A stretch of 64,000 nt of DNA from Pseudorasbora parva (taxonomy: Eukaryota > Chordata > Actinopteri > Cypriniformes > Gobionidae). The DNA lies in the NCBI RefSeq assembly GCF_024679245.1, contig NC_090184.1, forward strand, positions 11,359,233-11,423,232, in the 5' to 3' direction. Shown piece after piece: positions 12,040 through 20,612 of this stretch; the stretch's first letter is position 1; each line of letters opens with the position of its first letter. A model generated the notes under the pieces. The model made no database searches. It was not told the DNA's origin and saw nothing but the letters and a program-made list of their open reading frames with translations. The translations under genes were made by a program, and so were the position numbers.

Positions 12040-12260
12040 ATGTATTTTTCAGTTGGAAATTTCAAAGGATATTCTTGTTTTTTTTTTTCACTGGATGTGA
12101 CAGCATTCCAGCACTGGGTTTCTCTCCAAAGCCAAAGCTTGAGTTCATTACCCTTTCCCGGTTTCCAGTGTCCAATACTTAAGAGCATTTTCTTCACATA
12201 CCAATTCATGCAGACATGGATTTTGCCATATGCAATTCGCCAGGATTTAGAAGAGCATGA

Positions 12261-12479
12261 GAGGTAATGTATTCAAGGGGTTGTAGGACTTTGGTTGAAA
12301 ATTTTTGCATATAAAAATCTCACAGGAATGGATAATTACAAATAATGACCAAATAAATGTTTGAAAATGTGAACAGATATTACCTACTGACACACTATTG
12401 CAAAATATATAAATAACTTGCTTTTTTTGGGGGTGGGGGCACTAGCGTGCCTAAGACTTTTGCACAGTGCTGAAAAATA
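12261..12479. other. Unassigned sequence with transposon-like end motif
   Basis: Contains 'gtgcctaagacttttgcacagtgctg' (about 12450-12475, described in part), resembling the outer end of a fish Tc1-like inverted repeat. No partner end is seen nearby. Confidence 0.3.
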
Positions 12480-13352
12480 CAGTGAGAAAAACAGTCAGGT
12501 TTTGTCTTGTCAGAGTGTTAAGGTTCCTGTAATTAGTACAAAAATGGTGAGAATTATCAGGTTTTCCCACTAAAGAGCTCCGGGAACTAAAACTGGGTTC
12601 TGCCAATTTATAAGCAAGTAATTAGTCCACCTCTTTCTGCAACAACCTCCTTTTAATAGGGTTTACTCAAATTTCCCAAATAAATATCATGCTTGATTAC
12701 ATTGGTTCGAATAGGAACATCAGAAAAAAAGAGGGGAATGAAGTTATCAACTCAAATCTGCCTTTTCAGGTTCACATAAATGAGACAAATGATAGCCCAA
12801 GTTAGCAAAAACCTTGTTTAGATGGCCTTCCACTGCACCTCGAGAAGGACCATTCTCTTCCAGATTGTCAGTCATCTCTACAGGTGTTGTTTCTGAAATA
12901 CTCAGGCACTCAGGATCTGTCCTGAGCTGTCACAACATCAATAGACAATGAAGGTACAAGAGTCACATACTTCAACAGATTAACTTGACAAACCTGTATT
13001 TTCTGGCAATAAGCAGGCAAGTTTAACACATAATTATTTGGATAACACTTAATAATCGTATACGGTCCAGAAAACCTGGCCTGGAAAGGGCTAGTCAAGA
13101 CAGGTAACAGAGCCAAAACTTGATCTCCTATTTGAAAAATTCTAGATTTGACTTTACGATCAAACAACCTCTCCTTCTTTGAGAGTTATCCAACTTTCTT
13201 AAAGCAATAGCATGGGCTTCATACAGTCCATAACGAAAACTACTAAAATAGTCCTGAACATTCTCAGGAGGGTGAGATGATGTCCACTCATCCGCCAAAA
13301 CAGTAATAGGACATCTTACAGTGTGTCCGAACACCAACTCATTTGGACTGAA
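12480..13352 (-). pseudogene. Gmr1-like Gypsy pol fragment, integrase then RT
   Basis: On the minus strand the integrase C-terminal region comes first: NELVFGHTVRCP (near 13345), then RIFQIGDQVLALLPVL and FQARFSGPYTIIKCYPNNYV (about 13140-13020), ending in VCQVNLLKY. Directly downstream are frames of the RT N-terminus: FFSDVPIRTNVIKHDIYLGN (about 12740-12680), PIKRRLLQKEVD and LLAYKLAEPSFSSRSS (about 12660-12580), and FCTNYRNLNTLTR (about 12520). Integrase before RT is the order of Gmr1-like Gypsy elements and opposite to ordinary Ty3/Gypsy. Stops and frameshifts are present. The integrase continues for some 25 bp beyond the DIRS insertion at 18702-18727. Confidence 0.8.
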
Positions 13353-13400
13353 AACGTCTCGGGTTACTATTGTAACCCTTGTTCCCTGAGAGGGAACGAG

Positions 13401-13562
13401 ACACTGCGTCGTCGAGTGACGACACTCTGGGAACGCCCCCAGCGTGACGGCTCTGAAGTATGAATGAAATCAGCCACCAATCCGATTGGTGCAACGTCGT
13501 GACGTAACCGGCGACGGCGTACACGGAAGCTATAAGAAGGCGCCGCCCCAAACAACAGACAG
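13401..13562. repeat. Left inverted terminal repeat of DIRS
   Basis: 162 bp, complementary to 18517-18678 with very few differences, for example a/c in 'gaaatcagcc' versus 'gaaagcagcc'. The left end extends about 48 bp outward with its own palindrome around 'gggttactattgtaaccc'. Confidence 0.95.
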
Positions 13563-13606
13563 CCTTTGCGATGAAGCGAGCGCTCTACGTGTAGGTGTGG
13601 CGACGA

Positions 13607-13719
13607 GACGCAGTGTCTCGTTCCCTCTCAGGGAACAAGGGTTACAATAGTAACCCGAGACGTTCCCTATATCGAGGGAACTCAACACTGCGTCGTCGAG
13701 TGACGACACTCTGGGAACG
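13607..13719. repeat. DIRS internal complementary region
   Basis: Positions 13607-13664 are the reverse complement of the left terminus (13353 onward). Positions 13662-13719 are the reverse complement of the right terminus (ending 18701). The halves join at a shared GTT (13662-13664), the complement of the AAC found at both ends of the element. This is the template thought to guide end completion and circle formation in DIRS elements. Confidence 0.93.
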
Positions 13720-13783
13720 TCAATACCCACTATGCCACACCGAGACACGCCCATCCTGGTGTGAAGCTGGAGCCCAGGCACAC

Positions 13784-14870
13784 TCAGGACGCAAGCACTC
13801 TAGCACCCGGCGTAGCCGGGAGGTCCAGCTTATAAAATCTTATAAAGGTGTGTGGATTAGCCCAACCCGCCGCCTCACATATCTCAATAAGTGAGGCTCC
13901 CGAAAGGAGGGCCACCGAGGAGGCCAAGCCCCTCGTAGAGTGAGCCCTCACGGCCATGGGTGAAGGCATATTGCGCACCCGATAAGCCGTGGCTATCGCC
14001 TGCACGATCCAGTTACTAATAGTCTGTCTCGCCGCAGGCAACCCTTTCTTAGGGGGGCCAAAGCACACCAGAAGCTGGTCCGATTTCCTCCATTGAGCCG
14101 ACCTGTCTAGATAGATCCTCAATGCCCTAACCGGGCAGAGCAGGTGCAGCCTAGCTTCCTCTGCCGTCGCGTGAGGCGGAGGATGAAAAGCCTGAAGAAA
14201 TACTGACCCCATCCCTGAAGATGGGACCTTGGGCACGTAACCCGGTCTGGGATGCAAGATAGCTTTCACCCCGCCCGGGGCAAACTCCAAGCAAGTAGGC
14301 GTGACCGCCAATGCCTGGAGGTCCCCCACTCTCCTCAGAGAAGTGATGGCGAGGAGAAATGCTACCTTCAGGGTCAGATTTCTCGCCTCAGCCGACTCCA
14401 ACGGTTCGAAGGGGGCCTCAGCCAACCCTTCCAGAACCACTGCCAGGTCCCAAGCCGGGACTCTGGGATGAGCCGCAGGCCTCAATCTCCTAGCCCCACG
14501 GAGAAAACGCACAACCAAGTGGTGTCTACCCAAAGGGCCCCCTTCCAAAGGCGAGTGGAAAGCCCCTATGGCTGCCACATACACCTTCAGAGTGGATGGG
14601 GTCAAACCAGCGGAGAAACGGTCTTGGAGGAACTCCAGTACTGAAGTGACTGCGCAGTCAACTGGGTCCACCCCCCTTTCTCTACACCAGCTAGTGAAGA
14701 CATTCCACTTTAGGCTATACAGTTTCCTCGTAGAGGGAGCCCTAGAGCTGAGAATGGTCTCAACGACCTCTTGTGGCAGACCCTCCTCTAGGTACTGTGC
14801 CCCCTCAGAGGCCAGACCCAGAGGTTCCACAACTCTGGCCTGGGGTGGAAAATCACACCCCCTGCCTGAG
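13784..14870 (-). CDS. DIRS tyrosine recombinase
   Basis: The integration enzyme of the DIRS element. The C-terminal 340 or so residues of a long open frame read as a tyrosine recombinase: a SAM-like N-terminal part (STRKLYSLKWNVFTSWC, GLTPSTLKVYVAAIGAFH), a catalytic Arg in LRRVGDLQALAV, the H-x-x-R box in RAHSTRGLASS, the late W in AAGWANPHTFIRFYKL, and the nucleophile Tyr in FYKLDL. All core residues are present. The frame is open without interruption back to 16771, but upstream of about 14870 it lies out of frame over the RT gene, and no clear ATG precedes the recombinase domain, so translation may rely on overlap with the RT frame. It overlaps the end of the RT ORF. Confidence 0.9.
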
Positions 14871-16869
14871 ACAGCAAGTCCCTCCTCAGAGGGACCTGCC
14901 ACGGGGTTCCGTCTAGAAGTGCCACAATGTCGGAGAACCAAGCTCGGGACGGCCACCGGGGTGCCACTAATAGGAGGCTGATGCCCTCCCGGCGGACTCG
15001 CTCTAGAACTCCCGGGAGCAGAACGATCGGGGGAAATGCGTACAGACGCTGCCTCGGCCACGTCTGTGTCATGGCATCCAGCCCCAACGGGGCCGGAGGC
15101 CTGAGGCTGAACCACAGTGGGCAGTGGGTCGTTTCTACGGAAGCAAACAGATCCACTTCCACTGGGCCGAACCTCTTGCACATGGCCTCCACCACCTCTG
15201 GGTGGAGCCGCCACTCCCCGGGCCTCAGCCCCTGCCTCGACAGGACATCTGCTCCCTGGTTCTGGTCCCCTGGGACATACATCGCTCTGAGAGACGACAG
15301 TTTCCCCTGGGACCACAGGAGGATCTGAAGCGCCAACCTGCATAGTGGGCGTGACCTCAGACCCCCCTGGTGATTGAGATACGATACCACCGACGTATTG
15401 TCGGATCGTATCAGGACATGGTGGCCGTGAAGGTCTGGGAGAAAGCTCCTCAAAGCTTTGTAAACCGCCAACATTTCCAAGCAATTTATGTGCCAGGAGG
15501 AATGTTGGGGTCCCCATGAACCCCTCATGAACCGGCCTTCCATGACCGCGCCCCAGCCCGTGAGGGAGGCGTCTGTTGAAAGGATCTTCCTGCAACATAA
15601 CGCTCCTAACACAGGCCCTTGGGACAGGAACCTCGGATCCTTCCATATAACGAGGGAACGAAGGCATCTGCGCGTTACCCTGATCATACGGAAAGGTTTT
15701 CCCCTCGAGGAAAACCCCTTGGTTCCTAGCCACCACTGGAGGGGCCTCATGTATAGCAGACCCAATGGAATTACGTTGGATGCTGCTGCCATGAGTCCCA
15801 GCAGTCTCTGAAACTGCTTCACAGTGCGGCTGTGGCCTAGCTTCACCCCTGAGACCTCCGCCAGTATAGAACCCACCCGTGCGGGAGACATGCTCGCCCG
15901 CATCGAGGTTGAGTCCCATACCACCCCGAGGAACGTGGTCCTCTGGGCGGGTATCAACACGCTCTTGGCCGTGTTCAGTCTCAGCCCCAAGCACCTGAGA
16001 TGGGCTAAAACGACATCTCGATGCCGAATCGCCATCTCGCGCGACTTTGCCATAATGAGCCAGTCGTCGATGTAATTCAGCACACGGATGCCCTGCAGCC
16101 TCATAGGGGCCAGAGCTGCATCCATGCACTTCGTGAAGGTGCGAGGGGAAAGAGCTAGACCGAAAGGAAGCACCCGATATTGGTACGCTTCGCCCCCGAA
16201 AGCGAACCTCAGGAACTTCCTGTGGGCAGGAAGGATGGAGACATGAAAATATGCGTCCTTTAGATCTATCGTGACGAACCAGTCCTCGAACTGGATCAGA
16301 TTCACGATCATTTGAATTGTGAGCATCTTGAACCTGAATCTCCTCAGAGACCGATTCAAGTACCTCAGATCTAATATTGGACGTAAGCCTCCACCCTTTT
16401 TGGGAACAATGAAATAACGGCTGTAAAAGCCCGACTCCCTGTCTGGCGGAGGGATTTTCTCTATCGCCCCCTTGACCAGCAGAGACTGCACTTCTTGTTC
16501 CATAACCTGCCTCTGGGCCGGGGGGACCACAGTCCAGACCACCCCGCTGAACTTCGGTGGTGGAACTCTGAACTGCAATCTGTACCCCCTTCCCACTGTA
16601 CTCAGGACCCAAGCAGAAATATTCGGGAGGCACATCCATGCGCCGATATATTCTACTAGGGGAACCAGCCTCTCGAGGCTGGTCTCTGGTACCCACCGAA
16701 CCCCCTGCCCGACCCCCTGAAGCGGCCACCCGGCAGAGCTTAGTCGGGGAGGATTTTCGGTGTGCGCACACATTCGCTGCCCCGCCGCAGGTCGATTTCG
16801 AGGCGGCTGGGACGGCGCACGTACGCGGGAAACCGATGAGGCCCGAAGCGTTGTTAACGGCGGGAACAC
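14788..16869 (-). CDS. DIRS reverse transcriptase / RNase H polyprotein
   Basis: A 693-aa open frame that copies the DIRS RNA into DNA. RT runs over roughly residues 120-330, with SRYFIVPKKGGGLRPILDLR (150-169), the catalytic D in IDLKDAYFHV (about 202), and NYIDDW (265-270). RNase H spans about 428-545, with D in STDASLTGWG, E in NCLEML, D in RSDNTS and D in GADVLSR. The C-terminal 150 residues (EVDLFAS to WPL) are conserved in fish DIRS elements and sit where the methyltransferase-like domain of DIRS is described, but I see no clear catalytic motif for that activity. There are no internal stops. The start is the first ATG, 86 bp after the gag stop. It ends overlapping the recombinase. Confidence 0.92.
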   Translation of the reverse strand: MFPPLTTLRASSVSRVRAPSQPPRNRPAAGQRMCAHTENPPRLSSAGWPLQGVGQGVRWVPETSLERLVPLVEYIGAWMCLPNISAWVLSTVGRGYRLQFRVPPPKFSGVVWTVVPPAQRQVMEQEVQSLLVKGAIEKIPPPDRESGFYSRYFIVPKKGGGLRPILDLRYLNRSLRRFRFKMLTIQMIVNLIQFEDWFVTIDLKDAYFHVSILPAHRKFLRFAFGGEAYQYRVLPFGLALSPRTFTKCMDAALAPMRLQGIRVLNYIDDWLIMAKSREMAIRHRDVVLAHLRCLGLRLNTAKSVLIPAQRTTFLGVVWDSTSMRASMSPARVGSILAEVSGVKLGHSRTVKQFQRLLGLMAAASNVIPLGLLYMRPLQWWLGTKGFSSRGKPFRMIRVTRRCLRSLVIWKDPRFLSQGPVLGALCCRKILSTDASLTGWGAVMEGRFMRGSWGPQHSSWHINCLEMLAVYKALRSFLPDLHGHHVLIRSDNTSVVSYLNHQGGLRSRPLCRLALQILLWSQGKLSSLRAMYVPGDQNQGADVLSRQGLRPGEWRLHPEVVEAMCKRFGPVEVDLFASVETTHCPLWFSLRPPAPLGLDAMTQTWPRQRLYAFPPIVLLPGVLERVRREGISLLLVAPRWPSRAWFSDIVALLDGTPWQVPLRRDLLSQAGGVIFHPRPELWNLWVWPLRGHST

Positions 16870-16955
16870 AACATCGATTTCCCCAGAGCTGCGGGCTCGG
16901 AACGACCTCGGTCGTCCGCCCCCGGGAGGGCCAGCTCTGAGCGATCCTGCCGCAG

Positions 16956-18404
16956 CTAGGACCGCTTGCCAGAAGCCTTCTTCGCCTGAAGGACTTCCCT
17001 CAAGTCGCCCTTCGGCTTAGAAGACTTCTGGCGAGAACGTCGCCTCCTTTGCCAGGCTCCCTCGGGAGGGGCGCGGGAAGCGACGCTCTCCTTTTGCGCC
17101 TGTCTGTGGGCGCTGGTGGAGGGCCGGGACTGGCCACCAGAGACCTCCCTGCTGGCTCCAGGAGGCCCCTGGCGGCGAGGGAGATACTGCCGGAAAGCCG
17201 CCGACTGTTTCCTCACCTCCTGGAATCTCTCGACAACGCTATTGACTGCGTCGCCGAAGAGACCCACAGGAGCTATCGGGGAATCCAGAAGGAAGGATTT
17301 CTCCTTCTCCTTCATCCCCGACAGGTTTAACCACAGGTGCCTCTCCACGCACACCATGCCAGCCATAGAGCGGCCGATAGCACGGGCCGTCTCTTTGGTG
17401 ACGCGGAGAGACAAGTCGGTAGCTTTCCGCAGCTCTGTAATATCGTCCGGAGACGGACCCTCTCCCTCATCTAGCTCTTTGAGGAGCTCAGCTTGGTATG
17501 CCTGCAGTACCGCCATGGTGTGCAGGCAACTACCAGCTCTACCGGCCGCTCGATATGCCCTGCCCACCAGGGACGACGTGTCCCTGCATGGCTTGGTGGG
17601 CAGGACAGGGGCTTTCAGGGACGCTGCTGCCTCGGGAGACAGATAGCTCGCTAACGCCTCCTCGACGCGAGGCAGCGTCCCATAACCAGCCTCAGCCGCG
17701 CCCACGACACACCCGAAGTCGAGAACTGGGGGTGTCGATAGGCGCGACGAGTATGGTTTTCCCCATGATTTGCACAACTCGTTATGCAAATCCGGGAAAA
17801 ACGGCAAGCCCCTGCGTGGCGGCTGAGCACGCTTTTTGAAGAAGCGTCCATCCAACCTGCTCACAGGCTGGACTTCCACCTCTTCCTGTGGCCAGTCGAT
17901 ACTGAGTTTGGCCACAGCACGTGTCAGCACGTCCACCAGCTCTTCTTGAGCGGGAGAGTGAAGAGGTGAATTCACCTGCACTCCGCCCGCCTCCAGGCTG
18001 AACTGATCTGATCCCTCGGAATCAGACAGCATCAGCACTGGGTTATCAACCTCGTGGGAAGAAGCCGCAGCGCGGGCTTCCTCACGAGGCGGAAGAGCGT
18101 CTGAATCATCGGACGAGGATTGGGAAGATGCCTCAGCATGCCCGCCTCCCGTCGCGAGATCCAGTTGTGAGCCCCAGGATCTACGCCGCCGCGCTGCCTC
18201 AACAGACGCGGGACCAGACCCACGGGGCTCGCGAGCCTGACCGCCTTCGGTGAAGACGGCCAGCCGTGAGCGCAGCACCCGGAGCGGCAGCCTCTCACAC
18301 TCGCTGCAGGCGGCACCCTCAAGCGCCGCCTGAGCGTGCTGCGCTCCGAGAGCAGCTGGTGTGTGTCCGAGCCCGTGATAAAGCGCGGGCACGGATGAAC
18401 ACAC
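16956..18404 (-). CDS. DIRS gag-like protein, 482 aa
   Basis: First ORF of the DIRS element, presumed nucleocapsid/structural protein. The N-terminus is Ala/Arg rich; an acidic Ser/Asp stretch follows (SSQSSSDDSDALPPREE). The conserved central part includes RGLPFFPDLHNELCKSWGKP, APVLPTKPCRDTSSLVGRAY and QAYQAELLKELDEGEGPS, typical of fish DIRS gag proteins. The C-terminus is basic (QRRRRSRQKSSKPKGDLRE), suited to nucleic-acid binding. It is uninterrupted. Related but broken gags occur at 42.6-43.6 kb and 62.3-62.8 kb. The start is inferred from the first ATG of the frame near the right terminal repeat. Confidence 0.85.
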   Translation of the reverse strand: MCSSVPALYHGLGHTPAALGAQHAQAALEGAACSECERLPLRVLRSRLAVFTEGGQAREPRGSGPASVEAARRRRSWGSQLDLATGGGHAEASSQSSSDDSDALPPREEARAAASSHEVDNPVLMLSDSEGSDQFSLEAGGVQVNSPLHSPAQEELVDVLTRAVAKLSIDWPQEEVEVQPVSRLDGRFFKKRAQPPRRGLPFFPDLHNELCKSWGKPYSSRLSTPPVLDFGCVVGAAEAGYGTLPRVEEALASYLSPEAAASLKAPVLPTKPCRDTSSLVGRAYRAAGRAGSCLHTMAVLQAYQAELLKELDEGEGPSPDDITELRKATDLSLRVTKETARAIGRSMAGMVCVERHLWLNLSGMKEKEKSFLLDSPIAPVGLFGDAVNSVVERFQEVRKQSAAFRQYLPRRQGPPGASREVSGGQSRPSTSAHRQAQKESVASRAPPEGAWQRRRRSRQKSSKPKGDLREVLQAKKASGKRS

Positions 18405-18516
18405 CTTCTAAATTGCTCGCTTGCCATGCTTATTCGAAAAAGGGACTGATATTCAGACAGACAACAGTAAATAGACAAACAATATTCACACAGAGCGCCT
18501 CGCTGAAGAGCAAAGA

Positions 18517-18678
18517 CTGTCTGTTGTTTGGGGCGGCGCCTTCTTATAGCTTCCGTGTACGCCGTCGCCGGTTACGTCACGACGTTGCACCAATCGGATT
18601 GGTGGCTGCTTTCATTCATACTTCAGAGCCGTCACGCTGGGGGCGTTCCCAGAGTGTCGTCACTCGACGACGCAGTGT
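18517..18678. repeat. Right inverted terminal repeat of DIRS
   Basis: Complement of 13401-13562. The outer 23 bp ends in 'gatatagggaac', which differs from the left end, as DIRS termini normally do. Confidence 0.95.
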
Positions 18679-18701
18679 TGAGTTCCCTCGATATAGGGAA
18701 C

Positions 18702-18727
18702 GGTGCTTTCCTGTACCATACAGAAAA
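18702..18727 (-). pseudogene. Gypsy integrase continuation beyond DIRS
   Basis: On the minus strand this reads in frame into the integrase at 13352 (MVQESTVFSPNELVFG across the junction), which defines the empty site of the DIRS insertion. Homology is lost beyond about 18727. Confidence 0.65.
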
Positions 18728-19805
18728 AAGTCTAACACTAGTGTTGTTCTTTAAATCTGTGTTTTCGCAGTGAAATAGCTTAAAATTGTTATTTTTTTCA
18801 TGTCAAGTAAACATTTTAGTTTAGATTTATGGTACAATACATTTTTTTTTTTACATTGATACAATATAAATGGGCAGCGGGACATTAAACTGAATTTATT
18901 CAGTTTAATGAATAATCAGAGCATTTTTATTAGATTAAGCAGGATTTGCACATGTGCATTGTTGAGTTGGAGTTCCCGCTCTCTGTGGTTCAAAAAAAAA
19001 AAGGCAGAGAACTGTCTGAAAAGAACACAGTACAAACTTGAGCGGCGGCCGTGATCGTACATTTCAGCGGACATCAGACCCATCCAGCCAGGCTCCGAGA
19101 CAGAACTACGAGCAACATTGATAAGGTAAGATAAACTTTGTCTACCATTAACGTTCTTACCCCAAGTATATCTTACTGGCCTTGATTCTGGCCGTAATTT
19201 CAGCGCTAACACTTGATAGTGTGTAAATTAACTTTTAAGATAGCTCTCGAAATGTTCACAATCTTCATTCAAACTATAACGTTCGGTTATTTTAGCCCCC
19301 CATAGGGTGGGTGAGTAATAACGTAAATGCATGCAAACTAACATTATCTAAATGCATTTTGTGGGGGTCATTGACCGTGTCACGGGAAAGAAAAGAGTTA
19401 ACAACAACATTACTCGAAACAAGTGCAGTTATAGCCTACATAAGCTACAATATTTTCTGCTTAACTTTTATTAACGTTAGACACTAGTTCAAAAGAAAAG
19501 TGTGTTTTTTTCCCAATGAGCACATTCTCTGCAGTCCGAGCGCGCTGAAGCTCACTCTCGCTCATATCTGAGGTAAATCATTAACACCATCACCGCTTAC
19601 AGTACATGTGTTTTATTGAACTAAATACATTACAATCGGCTAAAACGAATAAGCAGGTTACTTTTCTGAACAAGAGCGCACCCTAGTCCGTGTTTCTCAC
19701 ACTGTTTGCGTGAATCGCGGCACAGATCCACACACACACACAAAATACCGGCAGTTCAATAGTGAAACGCTCAGCTCTTAAAGGGGTCGCACTATATTTC
19801 AGCTC
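18728..19805. other. No assigned gene; two donor-like exon ends
   Basis: AT-rich in the first half. Around 19127 'cattgataag' is followed by 'gtaagataaac', and around 19572 'catatctgag' by 'gtaaat', both good splice donors after GC-richer stretches. They could be 5' untranslated exons, but no coding sequence follows and I cannot link them to a gene. Confidence 0.25.
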
Positions 19806-20130
19806 TTAAAGGGTTAGTTCACCCAAAAATGAAATGTATGTCATTAACTCCTCACCCTAATGTTGTTCCTCACCCGTAAGACCTCCGTTCATCTTCGGAA
19901 CACTGCTTAAGATATTTTATATTTTAGTCCCAGAGCATATGCAGTCAATGCCCACTTTACTGTCCATGTCCAGAAAGCTAATAAAAACATAATCAAAGTA
20001 GTCCATATGTGACATCAGTTGGTTGATTAGAATCTCTTGAAGCATCGAAAATACATTTTGATGATTCGGATCGCCAATGTCGCATCATTTCAGCAGTTTG
20101 GGAGTTCGACACGCAATCCGAACTGCTGAA
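19806..20130. mobile_element. TTAA-type palindromic MITE, left arm
   Basis: Starts TTAAAGGGTTAGTTCACCC, the end sequence of abundant fish TTAA-target MITEs. The part at about 19990-20070 is an inverted copy of about 24440-24520, sharing for example 'agaatctcttgaagcatcgaa'-like sequence. An L2 element sits between the arms. Confidence 0.65.
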
Positions 20131-20612
20131 CATTTACATTTTACATTTAATCATTTAGCAGACGCTTTTATCCAAAGCGACTTACAAAAAAGGGTAGAGC
20201 AATAGAAGCAACGAAACAAACAAGGCCAACATCCTGTAAGAGCTGTAAGAAATCTCAATTAATTAGCACAGTACACAACTTTTTTTTTTATATATATATA
20301 GCCAGCTACAACAAATACTCACATACGGAAAATACAGAACACTGGATTTTGATAGCTATGATAACAACCCATTAGGACTAAGGCTGATGCCCCAACTGTT
20401 GTCGTTAATGCGGATTCAGTGGCCCAATGGGTTGGTTTTGTATGGCATTCTAGCTAAACACGCAGCAATAGCCATCGACAGCAAAAACTCACGTACGCAA
20501 AATACAGAACACTGGATTTTGGTAGCTATGATAACTATGTAACATACCCGCCTGAAGGCACAAATCCGGATGAGAGACGTAGATATGATCAGTAAGTGCT
20601 ATTCTGTATTGG

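Larger units (their letters stand above)
10184..12260 (+). pseudogene. HECT-domain (G2E3-like) gene remnant, four exons
   Basis: Four plus-strand blocks with acceptor/donor-like edges read as the C-terminal half of a HECT E3 ubiquitin ligase domain of the G2E3-like type that is multicopy in fish. Exon A, 10184-10356, reads ENAYFYAGQIMAMSI and KGPDNVKVKTEYITDEE. Exon B, 10504-10663, contains LVGPNVRITLGNKLETALDL. Exon C, from 10893 to about 11120, reads FRDSLKSLGVLDAVQRYS and later ENLFQINYSERGSNP. Exon D, 12053-12260, encodes a terminal HADMDFAICNSPGFRRA before TGA, the position of the HECT C-tail. Defects are a TAG in exon A, a TAA at the start of exon B, a frameshift near 10640, one near 10977, and frame loss in exon D. 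A solo LTR lies in the last intron. The catalytic Cys region is not convincingly conserved. The family assignment is from memory of the HECT fold. Confidence 0.6.
13353..18701 (-). mobile_element. Complete DIRS tyrosine-recombinase retrotransposon
   Basis: A 5.35-kb element bounded by AAC at 13353-13355 and AAC at 18699-18701, with 162-bp inverted terminal repeats (13401-13562 and 18517-18678), unequal outer ends, and an internal complementary region at 13607-13719 whose two halves are the complements of the two outer ends. These are the hallmarks of DIRS elements, which replicate through a circular intermediate and integrate with a tyrosine recombinase without target duplication. Minus-strand ORFs in order are gag-like (18404-16956), RT/RNase H (16869-14788), and recombinase (to 13784), all open. 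It lies inside a Gypsy integrase gene. GC content is clearly higher than its surroundings. Confidence 0.95.

Noticed and set aside
11626..12267. 213-codon plus-strand frame
   Set aside because: Runs across an LTR on the opposite strand into the last HECT exon in the wrong frame; a chance open frame.
14252..18754. Plus-strand open frames opposite the DIRS genes
   Set aside because: GC-rich antisense shadows without domain motifs; the minus strand carries complete RT, RNase H and recombinase motifs.
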